DNA of 6,592 nucleotides from JANLIQ01 sp964362925 (lineage in GTDB: Bacteria; Patescibacteriota; UBA1384; 2-12-FULL-50-11): contig CAYIGA010000024.1 in NCBI GenBank assembly GCA_964362925.1, positions 1-6,592 on the forward strand, written 5' to 3'. The translations under genes and the position numbers were made by a program. Of the stretch, positions 1-5,341 are shown piece by piece; position 1 is the stretch's first letter; each line of letters opens with the position of its first letter. The notes beneath the pieces were generated by a model. The model ran no database searches, was not told where the DNA came from, and saw only the letters and a program-made list of their open reading frames with translations.

Positions 1-75
1 TGGTGGGTCATGCAGGAATCGAACCTGCGACACGCGAGTTAAGAGCCCGCTGTTCTACCGCTGAACTAATGACCC
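1..75 (-). tRNA. tRNA-Lys (anticodon CUU)
   Basis: Read on the minus strand this folds as a complete cloverleaf. The 7-bp acceptor stem GGGTCAT/ATGACCC is perfect. The D arm is GTTC/GAAC, the anticodon stem is GCGGG/CTCGC with one G-T pair, and the 7-nt anticodon loop is CTCTTAA. The variable loop has 5 nt, and the T arm GCAGG/CCTGC encloses TTCGATT. The central loop triplet CTT is the anticodon, reading the lysine codon AAG. The discriminator base is A at position 4, and CCA is encoded at 1-3, so the 3' end coincides with the window edge. A TATAAT promoter element lies upstream at 112-117. The gene lies downstream of rluB on the same strand but probably has its own promoter. Confidence 0.96.
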
Positions 76-111
76 AACATACTTTATTATTTCACAAATG
101 CTAAAGGATTA

Positions 112-139
112 ATTATATTTAGTTTTATCTAAAGCACAA
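112..139 (-). promoter_or_regulatory. Candidate promoter of tRNA-Lys
   Basis: On the minus strand a perfect TATAAT (117 to 112) is preceded by TTGTGC (139 to 134) with a 16-bp spacer. The -35 matches the consensus poorly (TTG only), but the -10 is ideal and the surroundings are AT-rich. Initiation near position 105 would leave about 30 nt of leader before the mature tRNA 5' end at 75. This is inferred from motif and position only. Confidence 0.5.
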
Positions 140-191
140 CTCCCATACGCGGATATAATGGGATGTGGAATTCCTCCCCCCAACCCCCTTC

Positions 192-260
192 TTCCGCCGC
201 GCATTTGCTTTGTTTTTTTGGGGGGGCGGACGCAAAAAACGAAGCTCGGGTGCGGCGGAA
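192..260. repeat. Long imperfect inverted repeat (stem-loop) between rluB and tRNA-Lys
   Basis: Bases 192-202 pair with 250-260 (11 pairs, one G-T) and 207-218 pair with 234-245 (12 pairs, one T-G). The two stems are separated by a symmetric 4x4 internal loop (203-206 against 246-249) and capped by a 15-nt loop (219-233) that begins with a run of seven G. A C6-AA-C5 tract lies just upstream at 176-188. No T-run follows the stem on either strand, so it is not a normal intrinsic terminator for rluB. Both non-Watson-Crick pairs are G-U in a plus-strand RNA but A-C mismatches in a minus-strand RNA. This hints, without proof, at a plus-strand transcript. The rest of the 76-277 spacer shows no gene. 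Confidence 0.7.
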
Positions 261-277
261 CCAGCTATACACAACTT

Positions 278-949
278 CTAAACTTGCCGATATTGGCCCG
301 GAGCCAGATCGCCCAATTCATAATCACCGACACGGACGCGAGTTAGACTATCAAGCTCAATGCCAACCGTCGCGCAGAGACGACGGACCAAGTGATTGCG
401 GCCTTGGTGAATAGTCAGCTTGAACTCAACTTTATCTTTTCGAATCTTGATCACCTCTAAGCTATCAACCTTGATCGGCCCATCTTTGAGTCGAAGACCT
501 CGGCGAATTCTCTCCAAAGACGCCTCGGGCTTTTTTGATCGGCCGTGGACGAGATACTCCTTTTTATGCTCAAACTTCGGGTGGGTCAGTCGGTAGCAGA
601 GATTACCATCGTTAGTCAGAATCACCAACCCCATGGTGTTTTCGTCAAGTCGACCACAGGGAAACACACGAGGCGATTTGGGGACTAAGTCTAAAACTGT
701 CTTCCGGTGTTCGGGATCATCGGCCGTGCTAATAATGCCGCGGGGCTTGTTGAGAAGATAGGTGACAGTCGCTGATTCTAATTCAACTAATTGACCGTCG
801 ACCACCACGATATCTTGGCCAACATTAACTTTAACGCCCATGGCTTTAATAATTTTACCGTTGATTTTAACTTGGCCGAGTTTAATCAACTCGTCGGCTT
901 TTCGACGTGACGCCACGCCAGCGGTGGCGAGGAATTTGTTCAATCTCAT
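278..949 (-). CDS. rluB: S4-domain pseudouridine synthase, RluB/RsuA family
   Basis: This enzyme isomerises a uridine in ribosomal RNA to pseudouridine. The 223-residue product has an N-terminal S4 RNA-binding domain (about 1-48, beginning MRLNKFLATAGVASRRKADE). The catalytic domain follows, with the family motif GRLDENTMGLVILTNDG at 99-115, where Asp102 is the expected catalytic aspartate. KEYLV lies at 130-134, and the C-terminal RNA-binding motif GRNHLVRR at 183-190 corresponds to the usual GRNRQVRR. The length is slightly short for the family because there is almost no C-terminal tail. The best guess is RluB (23S U2605 in E. coli numbering), but RsuA or RluE specificity cannot be excluded from sequence alone. 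The ATG at 949 precedes the S4 motif exactly. It has no Shine-Dalgarno; a TTAAAT lies 10 nt upstream. The stop is TAG. It is divergent from the VKOR gene. Confidence 0.93.
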   Translation of the reverse strand: MRLNKFLATAGVASRRKADELIKLGQVKINGKIIKAMGVKVNVGQDIVVVDGQLVELESATVTYLLNKPRGIISTADDPEHRKTVLDLVPKSPRVFPCGRLDENTMGLVILTNDGNLCYRLTHPKFEHKKEYLVHGRSKKPEASLERIRRGLRLKDGPIKVDSLEVIKIRKDKVEFKLTIHQGRNHLVRRLCATVGIELDSLTRVRVGDYELGDLAPGQYRQV

Positions 950-1024
950 CGGAGAGAAGATTTAACGACGTTTATCATCTTGGTTGGGGACTGGCGGAGC
1001 ATTTAAGCCCATTGAAATTAAACT

Positions 1025-1052
1025 GGACTATTTTGTCTTTCGAGACAAGTCC
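1025..1052. other. Hairpin with TTCG loop in the rluB/VKOR divergent spacer
   Basis: TTGTCT (1033-1038) pairs perfectly with AGACAA (1043-1048) around a TTCG loop. GGAC (1025-1028) and GTCC (1049-1052) extend the stem past a 4-nt bulge (1029-1032). No T-run follows, so it is not a terminator. In the 154-bp divergent region it may be part of the VKOR leader or a protein site. The spacer otherwise holds only weak promoter matches: CTGTCA at 1060-1065 with TATTTT at 1083-1088 for VKOR, and TTAAAT at 960-965 on the minus strand for rluB. Confidence 0.4.
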
Positions 1053-1103
1053 TGGTAATCTGTCAAAAGATGACCGAAAATCTATTTTTGAGTCGTATTT
1101 AAG

Positions 1104-1505
1104 GTGAGAAAAAGATTCTTGCTGATTTTGATTGTCGCCGGTTTGCTTGTGTCGGCCTATCTTTACCTTAAAACATTCGACCCATCCTCTGTTACCTGCT
1201 CAATTGGCGGCGGTTGTGAAACAGTTTTATCGAGTCAATACGCCAAAATCGCTGGTTTTCCCATCGCCGGTCTGGGCGTTTTTTGGTACTTAGTAGCGCT
1301 GATCTTAGTCTGGCTGGTCTATTTCAAACGGATCTGGGCCGAGTTGCCCATACAGATTTGGCTAGCAGGCGGTTTGGCCTTTAGTTTTTATCTACTCTAC
1401 TTAGAAAAATATAAAATCGGCGCCTATTGCACCTGGTGTTTGGTCTCGCTCGGATTGGTGGTCTTGATTTTTGTCCTGGTTTTTGTTAAAAAGAGAAAGA
1501 AATAA
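1104..1505 (+). CDS. VKOR-family quinone-dependent disulfide oxidase (membrane)
   Basis: This is a 133-residue integral membrane protein of the vitamin K epoxide reductase family. It reoxidises a periplasmic or extracytoplasmic DsbA partner and passes the electrons to quinone, replacing DsbB. Four hydrophobic helices are visible at about 5-22, 54-75, 83-101 and 112-128. The two expected cysteine pairs are present: Cys32/Cys38 in the first loop (CSIGGGC, followed by ETVLSS) and the quinone-proximal CTWC at 109-112. FPIAGLGVFWY at 52-62 matches the conserved start of the second helix. There is no fused thioredoxin domain; that partner is encoded by the next gene. The start is GTG, with an in-frame stop at 1089-1091 and no better start between, so the choice is well constrained. 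No Shine-Dalgarno is visible. The TAA stop overlaps the next ATG by one base, which suggests translational coupling. Confidence 0.93.
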   Translation: MRKRFLLILIVAGLLVSAYLYLKTFDPSSVTCSIGGGCETVLSSQYAKIAGFPIAGLGVFWYLVALILVWLVYFKRIWAELPIQIWLAGGLAFSFYLLYLEKYKIGAYCTWCLVSLGLVVLIFVLVFVKKRKK

Positions 1506-2137
1506 TGTCTGGGGATTCAAAATTTTTTTTAGTTGTTGTGATTGCGGCGGTTTTAGCAATCGGCGGTTTCGTCTCGTTTTCTGGAAATAGTAATTCGGAG
1601 GTCAGGCTCGGCAGTATCGATCAATCCACTGGCCAAAAATTCGGTTCCGATGGCGCTGTGGTTAAAATCGTCGAGTTCGGTGATTTTCAGTGCCCGGCCT
1701 GCCAAGCGGCGGCGGCGCCTTTGCGAGAAGCGATCAATAAAAACAGCGATCAAGTCCAGTTGATATATCGCCATTTTCCCTTGCCAATGCACCAACACGC
1801 GATGATCTCCGCCCTGGCGGCTGAGGCGGCTGGAGCGCAGGGTAAATTCTGGGAGATGTACGACTTACTTTTTGCCAATCAGGTCAACTGGAGCGAGAGC
1901 GACAAGCCGAAGGAGATTTTTGTCTCCCTAGCCAAGCAACTTGACTTGGATATCGGTCAGTTTGAGAAAGAATTAAGCTCGAACGAAGCGGAAGATTTGA
2001 TTAATAAGGACAAAGATTACGGCCTGAAATTGGGAGTTGACTCAACGCCAACCTTTTATATCAATAACAAAAAAGTTACCGGCGCCCAAAAAGTTGAGCA
2101 GTGGCAAGCCCTAATAGACGAGGCCAAAAAGAACTAG
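1505..2137 (+). CDS. DsbA-like thiol:disulfide oxidoreductase, membrane-anchored
   Basis: This 210-residue protein is predicted to introduce disulfides into exported proteins. An uncleaved N-terminal anchor (about 7-25) is followed by a short linker and a thioredoxin-fold DsbA domain. The active-site motif is CPAC at 63-66 in the context FGDFQCPACQ. The cis-proline loop is STPTFYIN, with Pro182. Between them lies the helical insertion typical of DsbA (about 95-170, with AAEAAGAQGKFWEMYDLLF). The only cysteines are those of the active site. The ATG sits in a TAATG overlap with the upstream VKOR gene, so the two are almost certainly co-transcribed and form an oxidase/reoxidase pair. A purine-rich AGAGAAAG precedes the start but is not a real Shine-Dalgarno. 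A role as a disulfide isomerase or reductase is less likely given the VKOR partner. Confidence 0.95.
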   Translation: MSGDSKFFLVVVIAAVLAIGGFVSFSGNSNSEVRLGSIDQSTGQKFGSDGAVVKIVEFGDFQCPACQAAAAPLREAINKNSDQVQLIYRHFPLPMHQHAMISALAAEAAGAQGKFWEMYDLLFANQVNWSESDKPKEIFVSLAKQLDLDIGQFEKELSSNEAEDLINKDKDYGLKLGVDSTPTFYINNKKVTGAQKVEQWQALIDEAKKN

Positions 2138-2197
2138 TCCGACAACAGTCTGTGTAGCCGTCTTGAGAATCCGTCAGCAATCAGTAAGAATGAAGCG

Positions 2198-2983
2198 ATG
2201 CAATTAACGGCTCGCGAGTTGATCGCTTCTTTGACTGATCAACTAAAAAAAGATCGACAACAATTAAAGCGCCAGCCCGGTTTGGCTCTGATTTGGGTCG
2301 GCGAAGATCCAGCCACAGCCGTTTTTATCCGAGCCAAACAACGCCTGGCCAACGAGTTGGAGTGTCAATTCTTCTTGCACCACTTCCCCACCGCCAGTGG
2401 CCAACAGCTTGAAGCGGTGATCGATGGCTTAAATGGACGGAAAGATATTGACGGGATCGTCCTTCAATTGCCGTTACCAAAATCAATCAATACCGAGTCT
2501 CTAATCAAAAAAGTCAGCCCAACTAAGGATATCGATAATATCAGCGACGATTCACCGTACATGTCACCGACGCCGAGCGGCATTATTGCCTTACTCCGAC
2601 ATCACAATATTGTGACTAAGGATTTAAGGACAATTATTTTGGGAGCTGGAAAGTTGGTCGGGACGCCGTTAGCTAAAATGTTTGTCAAAAATAATTGGCC
2701 GGTGACGGTTATCGCCAATCGAGCTGAAAAACAAATTGCCAATATCCGCCGTCACGACCTGCTCATTGCCGCGACCGGAGTAAGGGGGCTAGTAACACCA
2801 GCGATGGTCCATAAAAATATGATTGTTGTCGATGGTTCGGGGTTTGACGCCGATGTAGAGGAAATTGAGCCGTTAGTTAAAGCGATCACCCCGACTAAGG
2901 GCGCAATCGGGCCGCTAACGGTCAGTTATCTTTTTGCTAATTTATTTCTCGCGGCAAATCAAAAATCGAAAATAACTGGCTAA
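2198..2983 (+). CDS. folD: Divergent FolD: methylenetetrahydrofolate dehydrogenase/cyclohydrolase
   Basis: FolD interconverts 5,10-methylene-, 5,10-methenyl- and 10-formyl-tetrahydrofolate in the cytoplasm using NADP. The 261-residue product is about 20-25 residues shorter than typical FolD. Recognisable elements are VGEDPATAVFIRAK (34-47), GIVLQLPLP (86-94), PTKDIDN (108-114), SPTPSGIIALL (123-133), the nucleotide-binding loop LGAGKLVGTP (148-157) and GAIGPLTV (235-242). Lys47, Gln90 and Asp113 match the catalytic Lys54, Gln98 and Asp121 of E. coli FolD in spacing. Phe43 replaces the usual Tyr50. About nine residues are missing between KDID and TP, and the usual PVPGGVGPMT is changed to PTKGAIGPLT. 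ATG at 2198 is the only good start. It lies 60 bp after dsbA, probably in the same operon, though TTGAGA at 2163-2168 might support its own promoter. The 3' end overlaps thrS by 47 bp. Confidence 0.88.
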   Translation: MQLTARELIASLTDQLKKDRQQLKRQPGLALIWVGEDPATAVFIRAKQRLANELECQFFLHHFPTASGQQLEAVIDGLNGRKDIDGIVLQLPLPKSINTESLIKKVSPTKDIDNISDDSPYMSPTPSGIIALLRHHNIVTKDLRTIILGAGKLVGTPLAKMFVKNNWPVTVIANRAEKQIANIRRHDLLIAATGVRGLVTPAMVHKNMIVVDGSGFDADVEEIEPLVKAITPTKGAIGPLTVSYLFANLFLAANQKSKITG

Positions 2984-4685
2984 GTTTAACAGTTTTTTGG
3001 TCGACATTTTGGCGAGCGCGAACGGTGACGGTAACGTCTGCCACTTCTTTTTCGCCGACAATCAAGGCAAACGGCACTTTTTGATTTTCGGCGTTACGGA
3101 TTCTTTTACCTAAGGTTTCTGAAGCGTCGTCCAGCTCAAAGCGAATGCCTAACTTTTCGAGTTTGGCCGCGACTTCTTGGCTATAATCAGCAAACTTCTC
3201 GCTAATCGGTAGAATTATTGCTTGGACCGGAGCAAGCCAGAGCGGAAAATTGCCGGCGTAGTGCTCGATTAGAACAGACAAAAATCGTTCAATCGAACCC
3301 ATGATAGCGGCATGGATCATTGTCACCCTTTCCTCTTTGCCTTCGCTAGTTGTAAAATTGAGATCAAATCTCTCCGGCAGGTTCATGTCAAGCTGAATGG
3401 TCGCTAATTGCCACTGGCGATGAAGCGAGTCGCGAGCCATAAAATCAATTTTCGGTCCGTAGAACGCCGCTTCGCCCGGGGCCACCACGTACTTAATGTT
3501 TTTCTGTTTGGCGAGTTGTTCCAATTCATTTTCGGCCTTCTGCCAGATTCTCGCTTCACCTAAATATTTGTCGGACTGGACGGGATCGCGAAACGATAGT
3601 CGAACGGACAGGTCGCTAAATCCGACCTTAGCATAAAGTTCACTAATGATATCCCAAATGGCTAACAGCTCGTCTTTAACTTGGTCCGCTCGACAAAAAA
3701 CATGGGCATCGTCTTGAGTGATCGAGCGGACTCGGGACAAGCCAGCTAGTTCGCCAGTTTGTTCGTCGCGGTAAACCATCGTCGTGTTGGCGTAGCGCTC
3801 GGGTAATTCGCGGTAGCTCCACTTTTTGCGAGCAAAAATTTGGATGTGATGAGGGCAGTTCATTGGTTTGAGAACAAAAGTGTGACCTTCTCGGGTTTCG
3901 ATCGTCATTAAATCGTCTTTAAACTTGTCCCAATGGCCGGATTTTTTATAAAGATCGCTCTTGGCGATGTGAGGAATTTCCACTTTCTGATAGCCTCTTT
4001 TGGCCCGGAGAGACCAAACATAATCATCTAAAATCAGACGTAAAGTATTGCCTTTGGGCGTCCACATGGGCAAGCCGGCGCCAACTAAATCGGACATGAC
4101 GAAGAGATCGAGTTGGGGCCCGAGCTTTTTGTGATCACGCTTTTTGGCTTCTTCCAACTGGGCTAGATGAGTATCAAGCTCTCCTTTATTGGCAAAGGCG
4201 GTGCCGTAAATTCGAGTCAGCATTGCTTTTTTCTCATCGCCCCGCCAGTAAGCGCCGGCAACACTTAGGAGTTTGAAGGCCTTGACTGCCCCGGTCGATT
4301 TAACATGTGGCCCTTTGCATAGATCGTCAAACCAATCAATAGTATAGAAACCAAGTAATTCGTCTTCAATGCCTTCGGCCAATTCAACTTTATACGGCTG
4401 ATCGTCTTTTTTGATTTTCTCCAAGCCCTCTTTGTGACTAAGTTGTTGGTGCTCGACTGCAAAATTAGCGGCGATAATTTTCGCCATTGATTTTTCTAAA
4501 ATTGCTAAATCAGCATCGGTTAAGGCGCGGGAAAACTCAAAATCGTAATAAAAGCCGTCTTCGATCGGCGGGCCGATGGCAAACTTTACCTCCGGATCAA
4601 ACTCATGGGCCGCCATCGCCAAGATATGCGAGGCGGTGTGACGGATTTTGTAAAGCTGGGAATTTTCGTACTTTTCGTCTGTCAT
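2937..4685 (-). CDS. thrS: Threonyl-tRNA synthetase, lacking the TGS domain
   Basis: ThrRS is a class II synthetase that charges tRNA-Thr and hydrolyses mischarged Ser-tRNA. The 582-residue product begins directly with the editing (SAD) domain. Its HTASH lies at 16-20 and CKGPH at 123-127, giving the expected His16, His20, Cys123 and His127. The catalytic core follows: motif 1 is around 212-250, and motif 2 is YRDEQTGELAGLSRVR at 305-320. Motif 3 is GSIERFLSVLIEHYAG at 463-478. The zinc ligands Cys277 (MNCPHH), His328 (QDDAHVF) and His458 (MIHAA) are all present. The anticodon-binding domain spans about 485-582. The N-terminal TGS domain of E. coli ThrS (642 residues) is absent. A stop (TGA) lies two codons upstream of the ATG, so the short form is not a start-choice artefact. 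TACAAT sits 10 nt upstream. The last 47 bp, including the TAG stop, overlap folD on the other strand. Confidence 0.97.
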   Translation of the reverse strand: MTDEKYENSQLYKIRHTASHILAMAAHEFDPEVKFAIGPPIEDGFYYDFEFSRALTDADLAILEKSMAKIIAANFAVEHQQLSHKEGLEKIKKDDQPYKVELAEGIEDELLGFYTIDWFDDLCKGPHVKSTGAVKAFKLLSVAGAYWRGDEKKAMLTRIYGTAFANKGELDTHLAQLEEAKKRDHKKLGPQLDLFVMSDLVGAGLPMWTPKGNTLRLILDDYVWSLRAKRGYQKVEIPHIAKSDLYKKSGHWDKFKDDLMTIETREGHTFVLKPMNCPHHIQIFARKKWSYRELPERYANTTMVYRDEQTGELAGLSRVRSITQDDAHVFCRADQVKDELLAIWDIISELYAKVGFSDLSVRLSFRDPVQSDKYLGEARIWQKAENELEQLAKQKNIKYVVAPGEAAFYGPKIDFMARDSLHRQWQLATIQLDMNLPERFDLNFTTSEGKEERVTMIHAAIMGSIERFLSVLIEHYAGNFPLWLAPVQAIILPISEKFADYSQEVAAKLEKLGIRFELDDASETLGKRIRNAENQKVPFALIVGEKEVADVTVTVRARQNVDQKTVKLSQLFSIFDLPREIN

Positions 4686-4695
4686 ATCTCAAAGA

Positions 4696-4724
4696 ATTGT
4701 AACGGAAAATTCTCCCCAGCCCAA
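4696..4724 (-). promoter_or_regulatory. Candidate thrS promoter
   Basis: On the minus strand TACAAT (4701 to 4696, five of six consensus bases) follows TTGGGC (4724 to 4719) with a 17-bp spacer. Initiation about 7 nt downstream would fall within a few bases of the thrS ATG at 4685, giving a leaderless or nearly leaderless mRNA. This fits the absence of a Shine-Dalgarno. The -35 is weak, so the call rests on the -10 and its position. Confidence 0.45.
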
Positions 4725-4790
4725 CTGGCAACGTTCGCCCTGAAAGGACAAATATGTTAACCCTCGTTTTTGCAACCCCCAACCTTATCG

Positions 4791-4803
4791 CACCCCTGGG
4801 GTG
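4791..4803. repeat. C/G palindrome in the thrS-smpB divergent spacer
   Basis: CACCCC-T-GGGGTG is a perfect 13-bp dyad. Around it lie further G- and C-runs: ACCCTC at 4760-4765 is complementary to GAGGGT at 4803-4808, and GTGAG at 4801-4805 to CTCAC at 4815-4819. Alternative hairpins are therefore possible. The dyad lies between the two divergent promoters and could be a shared operator or a structural element. No gene or RNA family is recognised in the 206-bp spacer. Confidence 0.45.
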
Positions 4804-4855
4804 AGGGTGGGTGACTCACGTTGAACCGTCGAGCGCATTCGTGCCCGCCGATATT

Positions 4856-4885
4856 TTGATCACTTAGGCGTATTTAGAGTAAAAT
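4856..4885 (+). promoter_or_regulatory. Candidate smpB promoter, leaderless geometry
   Basis: TTGATC (4856-4861) and TAAAAT (4880-4885) are separated by 18 bp. Only six bases lie between the -10 and the smpB ATG at 4892, so a start site about 7 nt past the -10 would fall on the A of the ATG. No Shine-Dalgarno is present (AACCTC precedes the ATG). A leaderless smpB transcript is therefore predicted. Confidence 0.5.
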
Positions 4886-4891
4886 AACCTC

Positions 4892-5341
4892 ATGAAACCA
4901 ATTGCTTCCAACAAAAAGGTCTGGTTTGATTACTCAATCACCGACAACTTAGAAGCCGGGCTAGTTTTAACGGGCGAAGAAATTAAAGCCATTCGCGCCG
5001 GAAGGGTCAATATCAGCGGCAGTTACGTTAAACCGTTTATTAAAGACAAGGCTAATGAGCTGTGGTGGGTCGGCAGTAATTTTAATATTGAAAACGGCGA
5101 TCAATCTCGATCTAAAAAACTCTTACTCCATAAGGTAGAAATCGAACGCTTAACCGGCAAATTATCGGCCAAAAACTTAACAATTGTGCCCTTGGAACTT
5201 TATCTAAGTCGGGGTAGGGCCAAACTGAAAATCGGCTTAGCTAGTCGAAAACAAACTCACGACAAACGAGAAATGCTCAAAAAACGAGCTGTCGAGCGGG
5301 AAGTCGCCCGACGCCTTAACAATCGGAATCAGTCGCCTTAA
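4892..5341 (+). CDS. smpB: SsrA-binding protein SmpB
   Basis: SmpB binds tmRNA and delivers it to stalled ribosomes for trans-translation. The 149-residue product covers the whole family: NKKVWFDYSI at 7-16, EAGLVLTGEEIKAIRAGRVN at 21-40, SKKLLLHKVEIERL at 74-87, TIVPLELYLSRG at 97-108, KLKIGLASRK at 111-120 and the C-terminal HDKRE at 123-127. The usual GKK before DKR is replaced by SRKQTH, a modest divergence. The basic C-terminal helix that mimics mRNA downstream is present and ends in RNNRNQSP-like residues. No tmRNA gene (ssrA) is seen in the window. The gene is divergent from thrS. Its TAA stop shares the palindrome TTAA with the stop of the convergent secreted-protein gene. Confidence 0.97.
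   Translation: MKPIASNKKVWFDYSITDNLEAGLVLTGEEIKAIRAGRVNISGSYVKPFIKDKANELWWVGSNFNIENGDQSRSKKLLLHKVEIERLTGKLSAKNLTIVPLELYLSRGRAKLKIGLASRKQTHDKREMLKKRAVEREVARRLNNRNQSP

Noticed and set aside
154..159. Plus-strand TATAAT as a confirmed promoter
   Set aside because: No acceptable -35 at 16-18 bp, no extended -10 and no gene downstream; kept only as a hint for the stem-loop finding.
158..414. Two overlapping plus-strand frames (62 and 83 codons) in the tRNA-rluB spacer
   Set aside because: They run through the inverted repeat and into the antisense of rluB, are Pro/Arg-rich low-complexity and resemble no protein.
907..1107. 66-codon plus-strand frame ending at the VKOR start
   Set aside because: Antisense to the rluB S4 domain, with no domain or plausible composition. 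Its TGA touching the GTG start looks coincidental.
2974..2998. Possible folD terminator: AACTG/CAGTT stem followed by a T-run
   Set aside because: Only five pairs with an 11-nt loop, inside the thrS coding region; too weak to call.
4487..4702. 71-codon plus-strand frame antisense to the thrS 5' end
   Set aside because: Arg/Pro-rich shadow of a strongly conserved coding region.
4686..4891. Possible tmRNA gene beside smpB
   Set aside because: The spacer has no alanyl-tRNA-like ends and no tag reading frame, and is too short for a standard tmRNA.
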